Part shown: positions 49,409 to 61,034 of the stretch, piece after piece
Position numbering within the stretch: the first letter of the stretch is position 1
How the letters are laid out: the number at the start of each line of letters is the position of its first letter
NCBI GenBank assembly: GCA_945643635.1
Contig: CALZFC010000256.1
Span: 2,662,001 to 2,726,000 of the forward strand
Origin: Allodiplogaster sudhausi
Lineage: Eukaryota > Nematoda > Chromadorea > Rhabditida > Diplogasteridae
Reading direction: 5' to 3'
DNA length: 64,000 nt
The notes under the pieces: model-generated
What the model was told of the DNA's origin: nothing
The model's database searches: none
Seen by the model: the letters and a program-made list of their open reading frames with translations, nothing else
Program-made: the position numbers and the translations under genes

Positions 49409-51313
49409 GGCAATCACTCATCCATCTACTCTTTCCTCTCTTTGGTCGTGAACATACATGCTCTTGGCTGCATCCATCTCGTCATCTCCATTGTCTGCAG
49501 CGATAAATATCTAAAGCACATTGAACTGCACAAAACAAATCAGCACCCAACACAGAGCATCTTCCGCGAATCGTGCAGTGTTTTCAAATTGTTTTCACAC
49601 TCTTTTCAGATTGCTCTATAAGCAAGAGAGAGAGAGAGGGAAAGAAAGAATAAGAAAAGACACACTCAATAACTCTTGTTCTTTCTCTCTCTTTCTCTCT
49701 CTCTCCCTGTCTCTCTCCGCTTCTCTCGTTCAGTCTCTGTCTAACTTCGAGAGATCGTTCTTTTCATTGCTTGGAAAATCATTATTTAAAGGGACTCAAT
49801 GAGTGCTCATCGAGGGCCTGCCTCTCGATGGAAATTACTACATCTTTCTATATCCAATAAGAGGAAAAAGAACTACATATCCCCGTATATCAATTCAACA
49901 GTATCCATTCTTCCCGTACCGCACGGACAAAGCCTATTTCAGCGAGTAGTATGTATATATTTTTGGGAAATACTGTGTGTTGCGCAAAGATATATCGTAC
50001 TCGCAGAAAGCAAGTCAAGGACATCTTCCACGACGAGAACACCCGCGGCTACTCTTTCCATGTCCTCCGAGCAACTTCCTTCCTTCTCTCGAACACTCTC
50101 TATGCCATACCTGTTGGTCACATTCGAAACAAATAGAGCAGAGTTCGCACTCCCAGTCCACTGATCGGCATATGCGAGGAAGACCTCCGCAACTAGCATG
50201 GCCTGTTCAGTCACTTTCATCGACATGCTAATGCACATGTGTTCGATTAGAAATTAATATATATTAATATATACTCTTAGTCGGCAACTGCAGACAAACT
50301 AACGAGATGCGGAGCAATTTTTGCATCTCAAGAGCTTCTCATGACTGGGCTTAGTTCTCCGAGGGCCACACACCGAGCAAACCAGGGTCCATATCCACTT
50401 CATATATCAGTCGGAACTCTCTCGCACTATGAAGAAGAAAGAGCAATACGAACCCTCGGGGAAGCCTCACCGGCAGACACTCTCTGCCGCTGTAGTAAAG
50501 TGTCTCTTTTCTGATGCTAAACCTGAGGTTACTGACTTGAGGTTAAGAAGGTTAACCTCAAGTTTAGCCTCATGTTGACCACATTTCGCTCCTTGCTTAC
50601 ACTCTTATGTTAGACCAAGCATTAGCGGCACTTCTCTAGACGAGTGGGCGCACTCCCCCAGTTCCTACGAGACTTCTCAAACGACCCTTAACACTTTCTC
50701 CCTGGCCCTCTCGCTTCCTTGCAGACCTCTCTGCCCTTCTGCACTTTTCAGTATTCCTCTAAATATGACTATCATAAATCCCTCCCCTGGAGAGCACCTA
50801 TTTCCCAGAGCAATCTGAGTGTTAAGAGATTGTTATGTTGGAGATGTAAAGATAAGATGAAACTGGCAATATAACAGAAAGACTTACTCCTTGTCCGGCA
50901 TCTGGCGGAGGAACTTCACACACATGTATATACATATTTCCTCGTATCGCCATGCCCCTATTAATCATCAGAATGCTAGACAATATAGATAAGATAACTT
51001 AACTTGGTCATAGAATAGTTTCTCAGTCACCATCTCACATCTTTTGGTAGGCAGTACGAGTGAAGCACTGACTCCCTGTGCCGAACAGTGAATGCATGAG
51101 CCCGTTCTTCATTCTTTTTCTTCCCCCAGGCGACAAAGGATGCAAATCAGAAGAGAGACAAGTTTATTCGGAAGAGTCATGTTTACAGATATTTAGTGAG
51201 AGACAGAGGAGAGGCATCCTTCGGCGACAGGGAAGGGCATAGACCCGAGGCATGGTGGTCGTTTGGGGGGGGGGGGTCGGAAGGAAGAAAAATCTCGGGA
51301 GGATATACAGAGA

Positions 51314-51344
<31 letters not shown>

Positions 51345-51660
51345 GACAAAGGGAGAATAACGGGACCATATGTATGCGCATACATACAGAGTAAGAGAGC
51401 GAGAGATACATATGTATGTACGGATGATTTCGCAGCCATGGATGTAACTTTTCATCTACATGTGTAGATGAAAAGTGCCTACCCTTTCTATACTTCAAAT
51501 CTTGGCACCGCCGTGCTGTGGATAACTACACTGTCGCGTTTTTCCCGTCGAACTACCGCGTTGTTGAAATAATCGTACTGTGCACTCGGTAGTTGTCCTT
51601 ATTTAATACCTTTATTCAGCTAGAGATTGAAGAGAAGTGAGAGAGAAACACTGAGACTGC

Positions 51661-51702
<42 letters not shown>

Positions 51703-52020
51703 TAGAGAGAGGGGAATAAATAGGAAGATAAAAAAGAATATAAAAATAGAGAAAGCGAAATGAGAGAGAGATACCGAGAAAGTGAAAGGGAGAGTGAGAG
51801 AGAGAGAGAGTGAGAGATAGAGGAGGAAACGAAATAACAAGGGGTGAGAATAGGTGAATACGTAAAGATACTTTAATTTAGATATTTTATTTCATTTTGA
51901 AACAGATGAAAAAGAATTGAGAGGGAAACGATAGAGCGATAGAGAGAGGGAGAGCGATAGAGTGAGAGAGAAAGAGAAGGAGGGATAAATAACTGAAAGA
52001 ACAATGTTTGTCATAGCCCT
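49409..52020. other. Intergenic DNA between DUF148 genes 1 and 2
   Basis: Mostly unrecognised. It holds GA/CT tracts (about 49627-49740, 51313-51342, 51660-51830 and 51925-51980), a DUF148 pseudogene fragment (50,009-50,056), a G-homopolymer (about 51266-51277) and a TATGTA-rich palindromic patch (about 51366-51420). No intact gene was seen. Confidence 0.5.
50009..50056 (+). pseudogene. Fragment of a DUF148 second exon
   Basis: The stretch reads AAGCAAGTCAAGGACATCTT, then CCACGACGAGAACACC, nearly identical to gene 1 exon 2 around 48312-48354 (KQVKDIFNDENT becomes KQVKDIFHDENT). The frame is lost on both sides, so this is a crumb of a fourth family member. Confidence 0.8.
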
Positions 52021-52118
52021 TCTAATTGGCGAAAGAACGACGACGGATTTCCACACAAGTTGAGATTATAAACTGCTCTAGCAGATTTATGCGGGACACA
52101 ATGCGAATGGTATAAAAA
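52021..52118 (+). promoter_or_regulatory. Promoter of DUF148 gene 2
   Basis: The block TCTAATTGGC...AGAACGACGACGGATTT...GAGATTATAAAC (52021-52072) matches gene 1's upstream block. It is followed only about 40 bases later by the TATA box GGTATAAAAAGG (52109-52120), a compact and probably ancestral arrangement. Confidence 0.65.
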
Positions 52119-52344
52119 GGTGAGAGTAGAGCAAATGAATCAGCCACATCGAAATTCATTTGCTCTTTTTCGCGTTGTATTGTTGATGATTTAGACATGA
52201 TTATACTTCTTTTCATTACAAATCTCACTTATAGAAAGTTAACATCTTTTAAAATGTCTTTACATCTTTGCATATTATTTGTTGCTTCATGCTAATAAAT
52301 TAAAATATTGAAAATGTTGAAATATATATCTTTCCTTTTGAAGG

Positions 52345-53308
52345 ATGCAATACATTATCGTGCTCTCCGCGTGTGTTGTCGCAGCACTGGCTGCACCTCA
52401 GAAGATGGGCATTCAGGTGAATGCTACTTCTTTCTCTCTTTCTCTCCCTCCCTCACTGTCTCTCTCTCTCTCTCTATCTCCCCCTCTCTCCTCATTCGCT
52501 ACCCAGTACCATCTTAGGTGGAGGGGCAAGCAGGAGCCAGGGGTGGCCTAATCGAGGCTGCCCTCTCAGCTGGCATCTCGCAGGACTTTATCGACAAGGC
52601 CATGCAGGTCTTCCGTGACCAGAACACGAGCATCGCGCAGAAGAAGCAGCAAATGGAAGCACTCGTTCAGCAACAGCCAGCGGAGCAGCAGGTTTGGGGA
52701 GGGTCACGGGCAAGGGTTAGGGCAAGGGTTTGGACATTCAAGGGTAATAGAGAGGTATAAAGGTTGTCGATCAACAAACTGTGCAGCTGTTTCAACCCGC
52801 TTTTTTTCTCGGTACACAAAAGGTTCGGATGTTTGATGCTCTTAATCGTTGCAGGCAGTAATCAAGGTGCTGTGCCAGAAGATGGAAGCGATGAAGGCAG
52901 GCATGGAAGCAGAGGTTGGCCAATCAATTTTCTCTCCCTCCCCTCTTAATACTTCTCTAACGACTTCTTCTGTTCTCTTCTCTAGATGAAGCAAGAGATC
53001 GCCAAGCTGCCCGTGGAGGAGCAGAAAACGGCTCAGGAGATTCTCGCCATCGTCTGCAACGAGAACCTCACGCCTATGCAAATGATGGAGCAGGTCTCGC
53101 TGCCAACATTCATATGCATTATTTGCATTTATACCAAAGTTAAATTTCTTTAAAAAAATATAACAAATGTGTTCAGGTGAAAGAGAAGTACGATTCAGCA
53201 TCAGAGCAAGTCAAGGAAAAGCTGATGGCGCTTGGTGAGAAAATGAGGAATAGCATGCCAAAGTTTGGCGCAGAAGCCAAGGGCTCAGCAGCTGCCGCGA
53301 CTGCCTGA
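52345..53308 (+). CDS. SXP/RAL-2-like (DUF148) secreted protein, gene 2
   Basis: Exons 52345-52416, 52518-52691, 52855-52914, 52986-53093, 53177-53308 join in phase into 181 residues. Signal peptide MQYIIVLSACVVAALAAP; body FIDKAMQVFRDQNTSIAQKK, CQKMEAMKAGMEAE, ILAIVCNENLTPMQMMEQ; tail ends in an Ala-rich stretch. Exons 1, 3 and 4 have exactly the lengths of gene 1 (72, 60 and 108 bases), and both proteins share PxxMGIQ at the exon 1 end, so these are tandem duplicates. Intron 1 is CT-rich as in gene 1. Likely secreted; molecular function unknown. Confidence 0.8.
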
Positions 53309-54165
53309 GAAGAGATGTTCAACTTATTATTATCTTTTTTGTTGTGTTCAATATATTTTCTTTAATTACGTACATATTTCTTGAAAATTCCGCTTGTAAT
53401 AAATATTTTTCTTTACTAAACACCGATTATATAAAAAGTACATGCATGTAGGTCAAATTACAGGGACAGAAAATGTTTAAACAAAGATTATCTTTCATAC
53501 CCAAGGATAAAATGCCAGTGTTTCCGAGTAAACTTTGAATGCAGCCTCTCCTTTCCTTTTTGTCGTCTCCGTACTTGTTGCAGATGAAACGCCTTATTCT
53601 TTTTCGCAAAATTAGCTGTTGTCGGCCAGGAATAGGAATGCTGGTAGGATCTCGACGACAACCTAAGGACAATCAACCCGTCTCTCGCCACCTTTCAAGT
53701 TCGCAACCGAATTGCTTGGCAGCAACGGCGATGAACACATTTATGTATGTTCATGCCTCTGAAAGAGAATGAACACTATACCCGTCGGAAGCACAATAAC
53801 GACCACAGATAAACCTTGACAGAAAGACGAGGCGCTCCCAGCCGTCTTTCCCCAATACACCCGTCAGCAATGCTAGAAACTGTTTGGCACATAGTAAGCA
53901 CTAACTGGAAATTATAAGGATGCGTGCAAACGGCAGCTGTACAGTGGGTTTGGCCTCCTCTACACTGAAACAAAGGCAAGATGAAAGTGAAGGTTGGGAG
54001 TGGAATGACCGCTCCTGCACTGAACTCGCTCCAGAATACCCAGCCAAGTAATGAATGACTTGTTCGAGAATTCTATCCAAGAAAAGATTCCCCAACTCTC
54101 TCCGTCTATCTCTACCCCATTTTTTTTTTCTCTCTGTCTCTCATTTTCACTCGGTTGTCTCACTT

Positions 54166-54196
<31 letters not shown>

Positions 54197-54410
54197 GAAC
54201 AACATGCATTTCAAACTAGTGTATTCTGCATACGTCAACGAAACAGGAATGCGTAATGCTCATATCTGCAATCATTCGGAGCATACTGACATTATCCGAG
54301 CCGTTCTATTAAGCTTATCTTTGAAAGATAATGCTTGAAATGATCAAATCTGTATTCTGCGTATGGACTTAAGTAATGCAGTACACTTTTATTCTCAGTT
54401 CTTAAATGAC
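53309..54410. other. Region between convergent DUF148 genes 2 and 3
   Basis: 3' flanks of two genes facing each other. An AATAAA polyadenylation-type signal lies at about 53398-53403 after gene 2. A CT tract sits at about 54125-54193. No exon was recognised. Confidence 0.5.
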
Positions 54411-55579
54411 TCAACGGGAGGGAGGGACGGCAGCGGCCGCTTTCACGGCTGCCTCTTGCATGTTGCCTTTCATCTCCTCCCCGAAATCCTTGAGAGCCTT
54501 CTGCGTCTCCTCCGATGCGGAACCGTAGAGCTGTTCGATCTGAACATTTTATTGCATTTGTATAATATCTATTTCACATATTTTCCCACCACCACGATTA
54601 CGACATGGAAATTCATAGAAAAGAAAAAGAAGAGTGAACCTTGGTCTTGATGTCGGCAGGCGAGAGGCTCTCGTCATGGATACAGTCGAGAATCTTCTGA
54701 GCCACGTCCTTGGCATCGCCGCTTAGCGTCTCCACCTGCTTCTTGATCTGCAACAATCATTATTTATTTTTCATTCAGTCATTTCTGATTTTTTTTTTGA
54801 TTTTTGATTACGAACAAATAAAGAGAATACCTTAAATTCGTTGAGAAATTTTCAGAAAAAAAGAATGTTTGCTTGATAACCTCATCCAGGATGCTCTTTT
54901 GCTGGCTCTCAAAGGTTTGCTCGAGCTCCTTGATCTTCGCCTGTAATTTTTTTTATTTCTTAATTTGTTGTTTTTCTACTTCGAAGAATGTCAAAAATAC
55001 TGCAAACGGATAAATCTATCGCTTTATTTCCCTTTATCTATTTCTCTCTCTCTCTCTCCCTCTCTCTCTCACTCTCTTTCTCCCCCTCTCTCTCTCTCAC
55101 TCTCTCTCTCTCTCCCCTATCTTTGAACACTAGTCCAGCCACGCTCCCTCACCTGTTGTTCTGCCGGCTGCTTGTCCACAAGTGCCTGGATGTCTGCCTT
55201 CTTCTGCTTGATGGTTGTGCTCGGGTCCACGAGAATTTTCTTGACCTCCTCGATGAATGCTGGGTCGACTCCGGCAGCGACCGCCGCGGCGAACGCCGCT
55301 TCTCCTGCATCCGGTCCGTCTTCGACCTAGGAGAGAGAGAGAGAGAGAGGAGGAGAGAGATAGATAGTGATGGAGAGAGGGAAATAGAGAGTGAGTGAGA
55401 GAAACAAGAAGGGATGAATCATAGTGTAGCATATGAACAATGCATTAATGACATGAGTCTATGTAAATTCGTGTTTTTATTTCTCCGACAACTTCCACTC
55501 CGAATTCTCTGACCTGAATGCCGTGTGGGGCTGCGAATGCAGCGGCGACCAAAGCAGCGAGAACAATGAAGAACTGCAT
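54411..55579 (-). CDS. SXP/RAL-2-like (DUF148) secreted protein, gene 3
   Basis: Exons 55514-55579, 55153-55326, 54881-54940, 54640-54747, 54411-54539 join in phase into 178 residues. Signal peptide MQFFIVLAALVAAAFAAP, then HGIQ at the exon 1 end as in its paralogues. Body: FIEEVKKILVDPSTTIKQKK, LVDKQPAEQQ (shared with gene 2), KIKELEQTFESQQKSILDE, QKILDCIHDESLSPADIKTK; tail of Ala and PPSR. Exons 2-4 have the same lengths as gene 2 (174, 60 and 108). It lies in opposite orientation to genes 1 and 2. CT-rich tracts on the coding strand lie upstream of exon 1 and in intron 1. Role unknown beyond the family's secreted nature. Confidence 0.8.
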
Positions 55580-55660
55580 CCTGGAGAAAGAAGAGCCAGA
55601 GAGAAAGAGACAGAGAGAAAGACAGTGAGCGAGATAGAGACGGCTAGAGAGAGAGTGAGT

Positions 55661-55716
<56 letters not shown>

Positions 55717-56185
55717 AAGACAGTACGCGAAAGGGAGAGAGAGAAAGAGAAACATGGAGATAAAATTTTCGTTTAAAATATTTTTAATATTATAATTAAT
55801 ATTTAAAGCCGAAACTCTTTCCAAGACAGTTGAAGATATGAAAATAAAGTTTGTTGGTTGAATCGTTTACCTATAGCCCTTTTATACTGATACTTTCAGT
55901 TCGGGATGAGCTGTACAATTGTGTCCAATTAGTAAACAGAGCAGACCGTATAACTTGAAACAACCTCTCTCTCTCTCTCTTTCTCTCTCTCCTTCTCTCG
56001 CCCTCCATCTTTTTCTCTTGCATACTCTCTCTCTCTCTCTCTCTCTTTATTTCTCTTTCTCCGAGGTATGATTCCTTTGCAGACTCTTTTAATCTATTCA
56101 TTTTGTGCTTTCTACCTTCGTTCTATCGAACTCGTAAAGAGCTAAGCCAGATTTCGAACATCCATAGATGACTAACTAAAGAGCG

Positions 56186-56221
<36 letters not shown>

Positions 56222-57414
56222 CCTCTCTCTCTCTCTCTCTCTCTCTCCCTCTCTCTCTCTTTCGCTGTCTCGGGTTCTCTCTTCTGCCACCGCGAGAAGT
56301 TGAGTAAAGCCATAATATCAATCCTCAACCTTGAGAAATTAACCTAACGACCCACAACAACCATAATATACATAGAAGAAGCAAGATTAAGAAAAGAAAA
56401 TGAAGCGAAATAAAATTATCCTCCTCTTCATAGAAAACGGAGTCGTAAAATACATTAGCACGTGAAGATAGCTTGAAGCAATAGCAAGATGAGGCTATGT
56501 TTTCCCCACTCTTCATCGGCTTGAACAAACGAGAGTTCTTTACATGCAAATCATCCATGACATTTCTTGCGATCTCCTTTGCTCATTGTCAGTCTCGATA
56601 ATAAATCCCCAAAATCCCCAATCATTGACTGTCCGTCTGTTAAATGCTTGGTGCTTCTCATAATTGCATTGGAAATAAAAGTGCTGTTCCTCGTTCCTGA
56701 AATCCAACTCAACGTTAAGACATGACCACGAATGATTCACCTCCCTCCCAACTGCTCATCCATACGCTCCATCATCGTTCTCTCTCTCTCTTTCCCTCTC
56801 ACTCTCTAATCCCTCTTCCTCTCTCTCTCTCTCTCTCTCCCGGTATTCCGAACCAGATTTGATCCGCTCGATCAAAAAGCTTGTAAAATATTTGTGCCGA
56901 CTTATGATTTGCTTTCCTTTTGTGCGTAGTTTCTGACTGTGGCATCCCTTCCGACAAACAAAGAGTTTCACAATTATCATCTAGAGTTGTCTCAAATCGC
57001 ATGAATGCATACCAGGTGACATCATTCTAGAGCCAAGCAATTACCTGTCTTTTCCCTGTATTTATACAATTCGTTGTACAGCACAAAAATATTTATTGCT
57101 TCAAATACAATGAACACATCACTGAATATCAATACATAAACTGGGAAACTCGAACCTCGACTATGCACGAATTTAATTGGGAAAGCATAGCACATGAGCC
57201 AGAGAAACGAATCTGGATGAGCCACAACCTGCCATGCAGTGAGAGTTCATCTAATGAAGAATACAGAAACAATTACTAGTTTTTGTTCCGATAAATAACG
57301 AGTTTAATACAAAAATGTGCCATAGACGTGAACAGTAACAGCTGGAAGAATGTACACAGTAAAGCGGAATGGAAAGTGATAGGCCTGCCGTTCTTCTCTT
57401 CGCAGTCTGAACAC
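55580..57414. other. Spacer between DUF148 gene 3 and mrg copy 2
   Basis: Contains the gene 3 promoter and several GA/CT tracts (about 55580-55755, 55968-56060, 56190-56275, 56780-56840). No exon was recognised. Short open frames here are simple-sequence artefacts or have no visible family. Confidence 0.5.
55876..55890 (-). promoter_or_regulatory. TATA box of DUF148 gene 3
   Basis: On the minus strand this reads TCAGTATAAAAGGGC, about 300 bases before the ATG. CTAATTGG occurs just upstream (about 55927-55934), recalling the CTAATTGG of genes 1 and 2. A CT tract separates the TATA box from the ATG. Confidence 0.55.
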
Positions 57415-60400
57415 TCAGTCGATCTTTGGCCGGCCCGCTTCGTAGTCTTCGTGGAAGTCAAAGAAACGAGCGCTGTTCTTCGACAGCCACACGAGAAGGT
57501 CATGCAGATGTCTGAAACGCAACTGTCATTTGGGGTTGTCACAGAGGAAAGGAGGAGAGAGAATGGTAAGGGGAGAGAGAGAGACAGAGAATATGAGAGT
57601 ATGGGTGAGAGCTATACAGAGAACGAGAGAAGGAAAACGAGAGAAGGAGAATGAAAGAGAACGAGAAGGAGAGAGTGAGAGTGAGAATGGGAAAGAGAGA
57701 GAGAGAGAAGAGAGAGAGAGAGAATGCCGCTGACTTGAGAATGTGTGCGAGACTGCGTTCACTCCAGACAGTCTGTGCCATCATGGGGCCGATGCGAGTG
57801 AAGTGGCGGAGAAGGTGAGGGAGGCCGTAGATGGACGATGGCACAACTGTCACCTCTTCTGGCATCTCCAGCACATCCGCGGGGCGGTGCCGGCCGCGGC
57901 CCTGAACTTACATTCGGTTTACGTGCCATTTATTTTAACCTTTCTTCTCGAAGATAAGTATATTTTTTATTTAGTCACAAATCAAGTATGAATTAAATGT
58001 AAAATGGAATCAAATCACAAATGTAAATTCGTTAGAAGAAAAAATTGCTTGAGCATAGTTTAAAAAAACTGTAGGTTGTAGCCCTGCTGCATTATGGTAT
58101 ACTAAATTAATGAATTAATAATAACATAAGTAAACCTCATCGTCCATTGGTCCTGGATGGGCAGGCTGGCAGAGCTCGGCAAACTGTTGATGTTCCGTGC
58201 TGTAGAGAAGCTGGGTCCTGAATATTATGGTAAATAAAATGGGCGAGTAAGCTGTTTCGGAACTCTAAATGGAATTGAACTACTGAAAAATTCAGGAAAC
58301 TTCAGCCTTATGAGAATTTAACATGAAAGATAATGACTAAATTAAGCAGCCGTAACAATAAAAGATAAAAGGATATGCACCCGATCAAAGTTTTAAGTAA
58401 TCCAAGGGAGAGAGAGAGAGAGAGAGAGAGGGAAGGAGAGAGAGAGTGAGAAAGAGAGAGAGAGAGAGAGAGAGGGTGAATGAGAAAGAGAGGAAAGGAG
58501 AGGAGGAGAGGGCCTAATGATGAACGAAGAGCAGAACGCACCCTATCAAGGCGTTAAAGTAGTCCACGACTCCGAGGCTGCTCTGAATCGCTTCGTCCAC
58601 GCCAAGAACCGCGGCTTCTTCTCAAACAGACACTCAACCAATCAACAGCTCAATTAATTACAGCACTTTTAGTAAGCAGTTTTTGTTTTATTATCTAAGT
58701 TTATCTTCTTTGTAAACTTTTTTCTCTTTTTTTATTTCAACAACTTATACTGTTAGCTCTAACCAGCTCCGCTCGCGTATTCCACTAGAGCCTCGTCATT
58801 GCCTCCCTGGCTGTCGGCGCCTTTCAGTTCTCGCGCGTACTGTAATTAGGACTGATAATAGACACAAAATAGGGGAAGAGAGAAAACGAGCAATTTCTAG
58901 CCACAACAATCACTCATAATAATGAAGAGCAGCACCTCGGTGATCATTTGGTGAAACCACCGTGAAGCGAGCGGGCAGCTTGGCCAGCTTGCCCTTCTCG
59001 TTCATAATCACGTTGTCATCCAGGAGAAGAGCACGCAGCTTGTCGGGAATGTTGAATCTTTCTAATCTAAATATATCAAGCTAGTTTAATGCCACGGTCT
59101 ACGAACCGATAATATAAAGTAATAAGCGGATAAACAGTTGCCATTTGCGAAGCCATTATCTGTCATCAATACTAATAAAAGAGACAAAATCCGAGCTAAT
59201 ACAACGCTACAGTACTCTTCTGGCCATGCCTGATACCGTAACTCCACGGCCTGACCTCCTTCTTCTTCTGGAGTGCCTCCCTTGGCTGCGCGCCTTCGTC
59301 ATGGCTGCCCACACTCGACGTGTCATCTCCGCGTCTTTTACGCTAAAGCAATTCAATTACAATGATAGTAAAATATGATTTTATTCACTGAAATATAAAC
59401 CTAATATGTCATCAAAACACTGGAGTGATATAAGTGCAAAATATGAACGTTTCTCTATAAAAAAAATAGGCTGTTTCTTTTTAGCCGCTGATAAAGCCAG
59501 TTAACTCCAACGGAAGATGGAAGCGAGAGCAATAAGTATTGAATAGTAATAGAAGCACACCTTCTCGGAAGTAGCCGAAGGCGTGGAGCCTCGACTGCCT
59601 CCCGCTTCGCTTTTACGCTTCTGGAACTAGAAAAAGAGAAAATATTTCCCAACAATTAAAATAGAAAGAGAAGAAACCATGAAAGGGATAAAAGAATTGT
59701 CTTAGCGATATACACTATAGAAACAATGGCAAGACCCGATAAACTAGAAAAAAAATCTGTCACACCTTCATTCTAAATAAAGCAAAAGACAAGACATATG
59801 ACCCAAATAAATATTTAAAAGATTTTGCAATTGGATAAATCTACTTTTGAGTTGCACGATAGTCTTGAAATAGAACTCAAACCTCATCACTTTGCTTCTT
59901 CTTCTTGCTTGCAGTCCGAGTCATCTCTCGCTGCTTTATCTTAAAGAGTTGTACACATTAATTAAAATGTTCTTCAAACCTGTAAAATGGAATAAACGGA
60001 AGGCTTAGAATGTAAAGTGCTAGAAAAGGAGTAAAGAATAAACCTTAGACTCCTGCTCGGCTTCCTTGGACCACTCGTACACCAACTCGCCCAGCTCGTC
60101 TTCATTGTGTGTCTTGTCCCAGCGAGAGTTCCATCCCTCAAGTTGCCGCATTTCGGGATGAATGATCACAAAACTTGAAAAGAATAAATATAAGCACATT
60201 TCAAACGCAAAGCAAGTTAAATTAGCGCCGGCAAGCATAATGACAGAAGCAACATATAAGTGGATGTGAAACGGCGCGTGAAACTGACATTGTAGTGGAA
60301 GGTGTACTTGTTGACACCGTCGACCCGCTCCGTCTTGATGACCTTGGCCGCGTAGCCAAAGGTCGACTCCTTCTGCTCCTTCAGCAGGACCGGATGGCCC

Positions 60401-60432
60401 ACTTCGTACTTGAACTTCTTCTCAGGAGCCAT
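57415..60432 (-). CDS. MRG15/MRG-1-like chromodomain protein, copy 2
   Basis: Start MAPEKKFKYEVGHPVLLKEQ at 60432. Exons: 60289-60432 and about 60045-60138 (GWNSRWDKTHNEDELGELVY), both chromodomain; about 59883-59933; about 59566-59631; about 59242-59335 (basic/Ser linker); about 58940-59057 (NIPDKLRALLLDDNVIMNE, MRG domain start); about 58752-58832; about 58542-58618 (SSLGVVDYFNALIG); about 58136-58215 (TQLLYSTEHQQFAELCQPAH); about 57737-57903 (VVPSSIYGLPHLLRHFTRIG then PMMAQTVWSERSLAHIL); 57415-57530 (HLHDLLVWLSKNSARFF, ends GRPKID). Family role as for copy 1. The exon holding NIPDK does not keep frame with its upstream neighbour, and near 58953-58956 (three T on the coding strand) one base seems extra before HQMITE. 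Its last-but-one exon is intact where copy 1 is broken. The C-terminal tails of the copies differ. Confidence 0.8.
57548..57724. repeat. GA tract in the last intron of mrg copy 2
   Basis: Purine-rich simple sequence on the plus strand (CT on the coding strand), between the last two exons. Confidence 0.85.
58408..58505. repeat. GA tract in an mrg copy 2 intron
   Basis: (GA)n adjoining the exon that encodes DYFNALIG. Confidence 0.85.
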
Positions 60433-61034
60433 AACTGAAGAAGGGGCAAATCGGAGACTTAAACACGAGAAAGATATAGATTATACGCTGAACACGCGCA
60501 GCCAAACTCATGCAGAATTTTTTTTAATGGCATGGAAGTAGAAAACAAATTAGGATTCTGCTCGACCAGCACTTGCAATATATAGTGTGCTCAATTGTAG
60601 CTAGAATTCACAAATTACAGAAAAATTCAAATATGTCTATTCCACGGCCCGATTTGTGGACCCATAGTGAGAGAAATAGCGTGTGTCTCCGCCCGTCTAG
60701 CTATGGCGCCATGGGGCCGCGGGGCGCGGGCGGCGCTGATCGATCGGCCTCACCACTTCTCGCTCGGCCTCACCACTTCTCGCGGCCCCTCCGCCAGGGC
60801 GGCCTCGCCGGCGCCTTCTTTCTGCTCACTAGGCACGCTCTCTTTCTGTCTCTCTCTCGCTCTCTTACTCTCTCCATATCCTCCACTCGCTCCCTCTTCT
60901 TCTTCTGCCGCCCTCCCTTCACAGCTACCTCCACTGCCCAAATTGCACCTATTGCTAGTTCATTAGTGTTCGAATATCGAAAAGACTCCCCACTTTCTCA
61001 CTCCTCTCACATTCTGAGAGAGTGTTCTGTTGAG
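60433..61034. promoter_or_regulatory. Divergent intergenic region mrg copy 2 / FLYWCH gene
   Basis: About 600 bases between opposite start codons. It includes a GC-rich patch (about 60700-60810) with CACCACTTCTCGC occurring twice close together, and a CT-rich stretch (about 60835-60910). It probably contains both promoters and the FLYWCH gene's 5' UTR. Confidence 0.4.
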
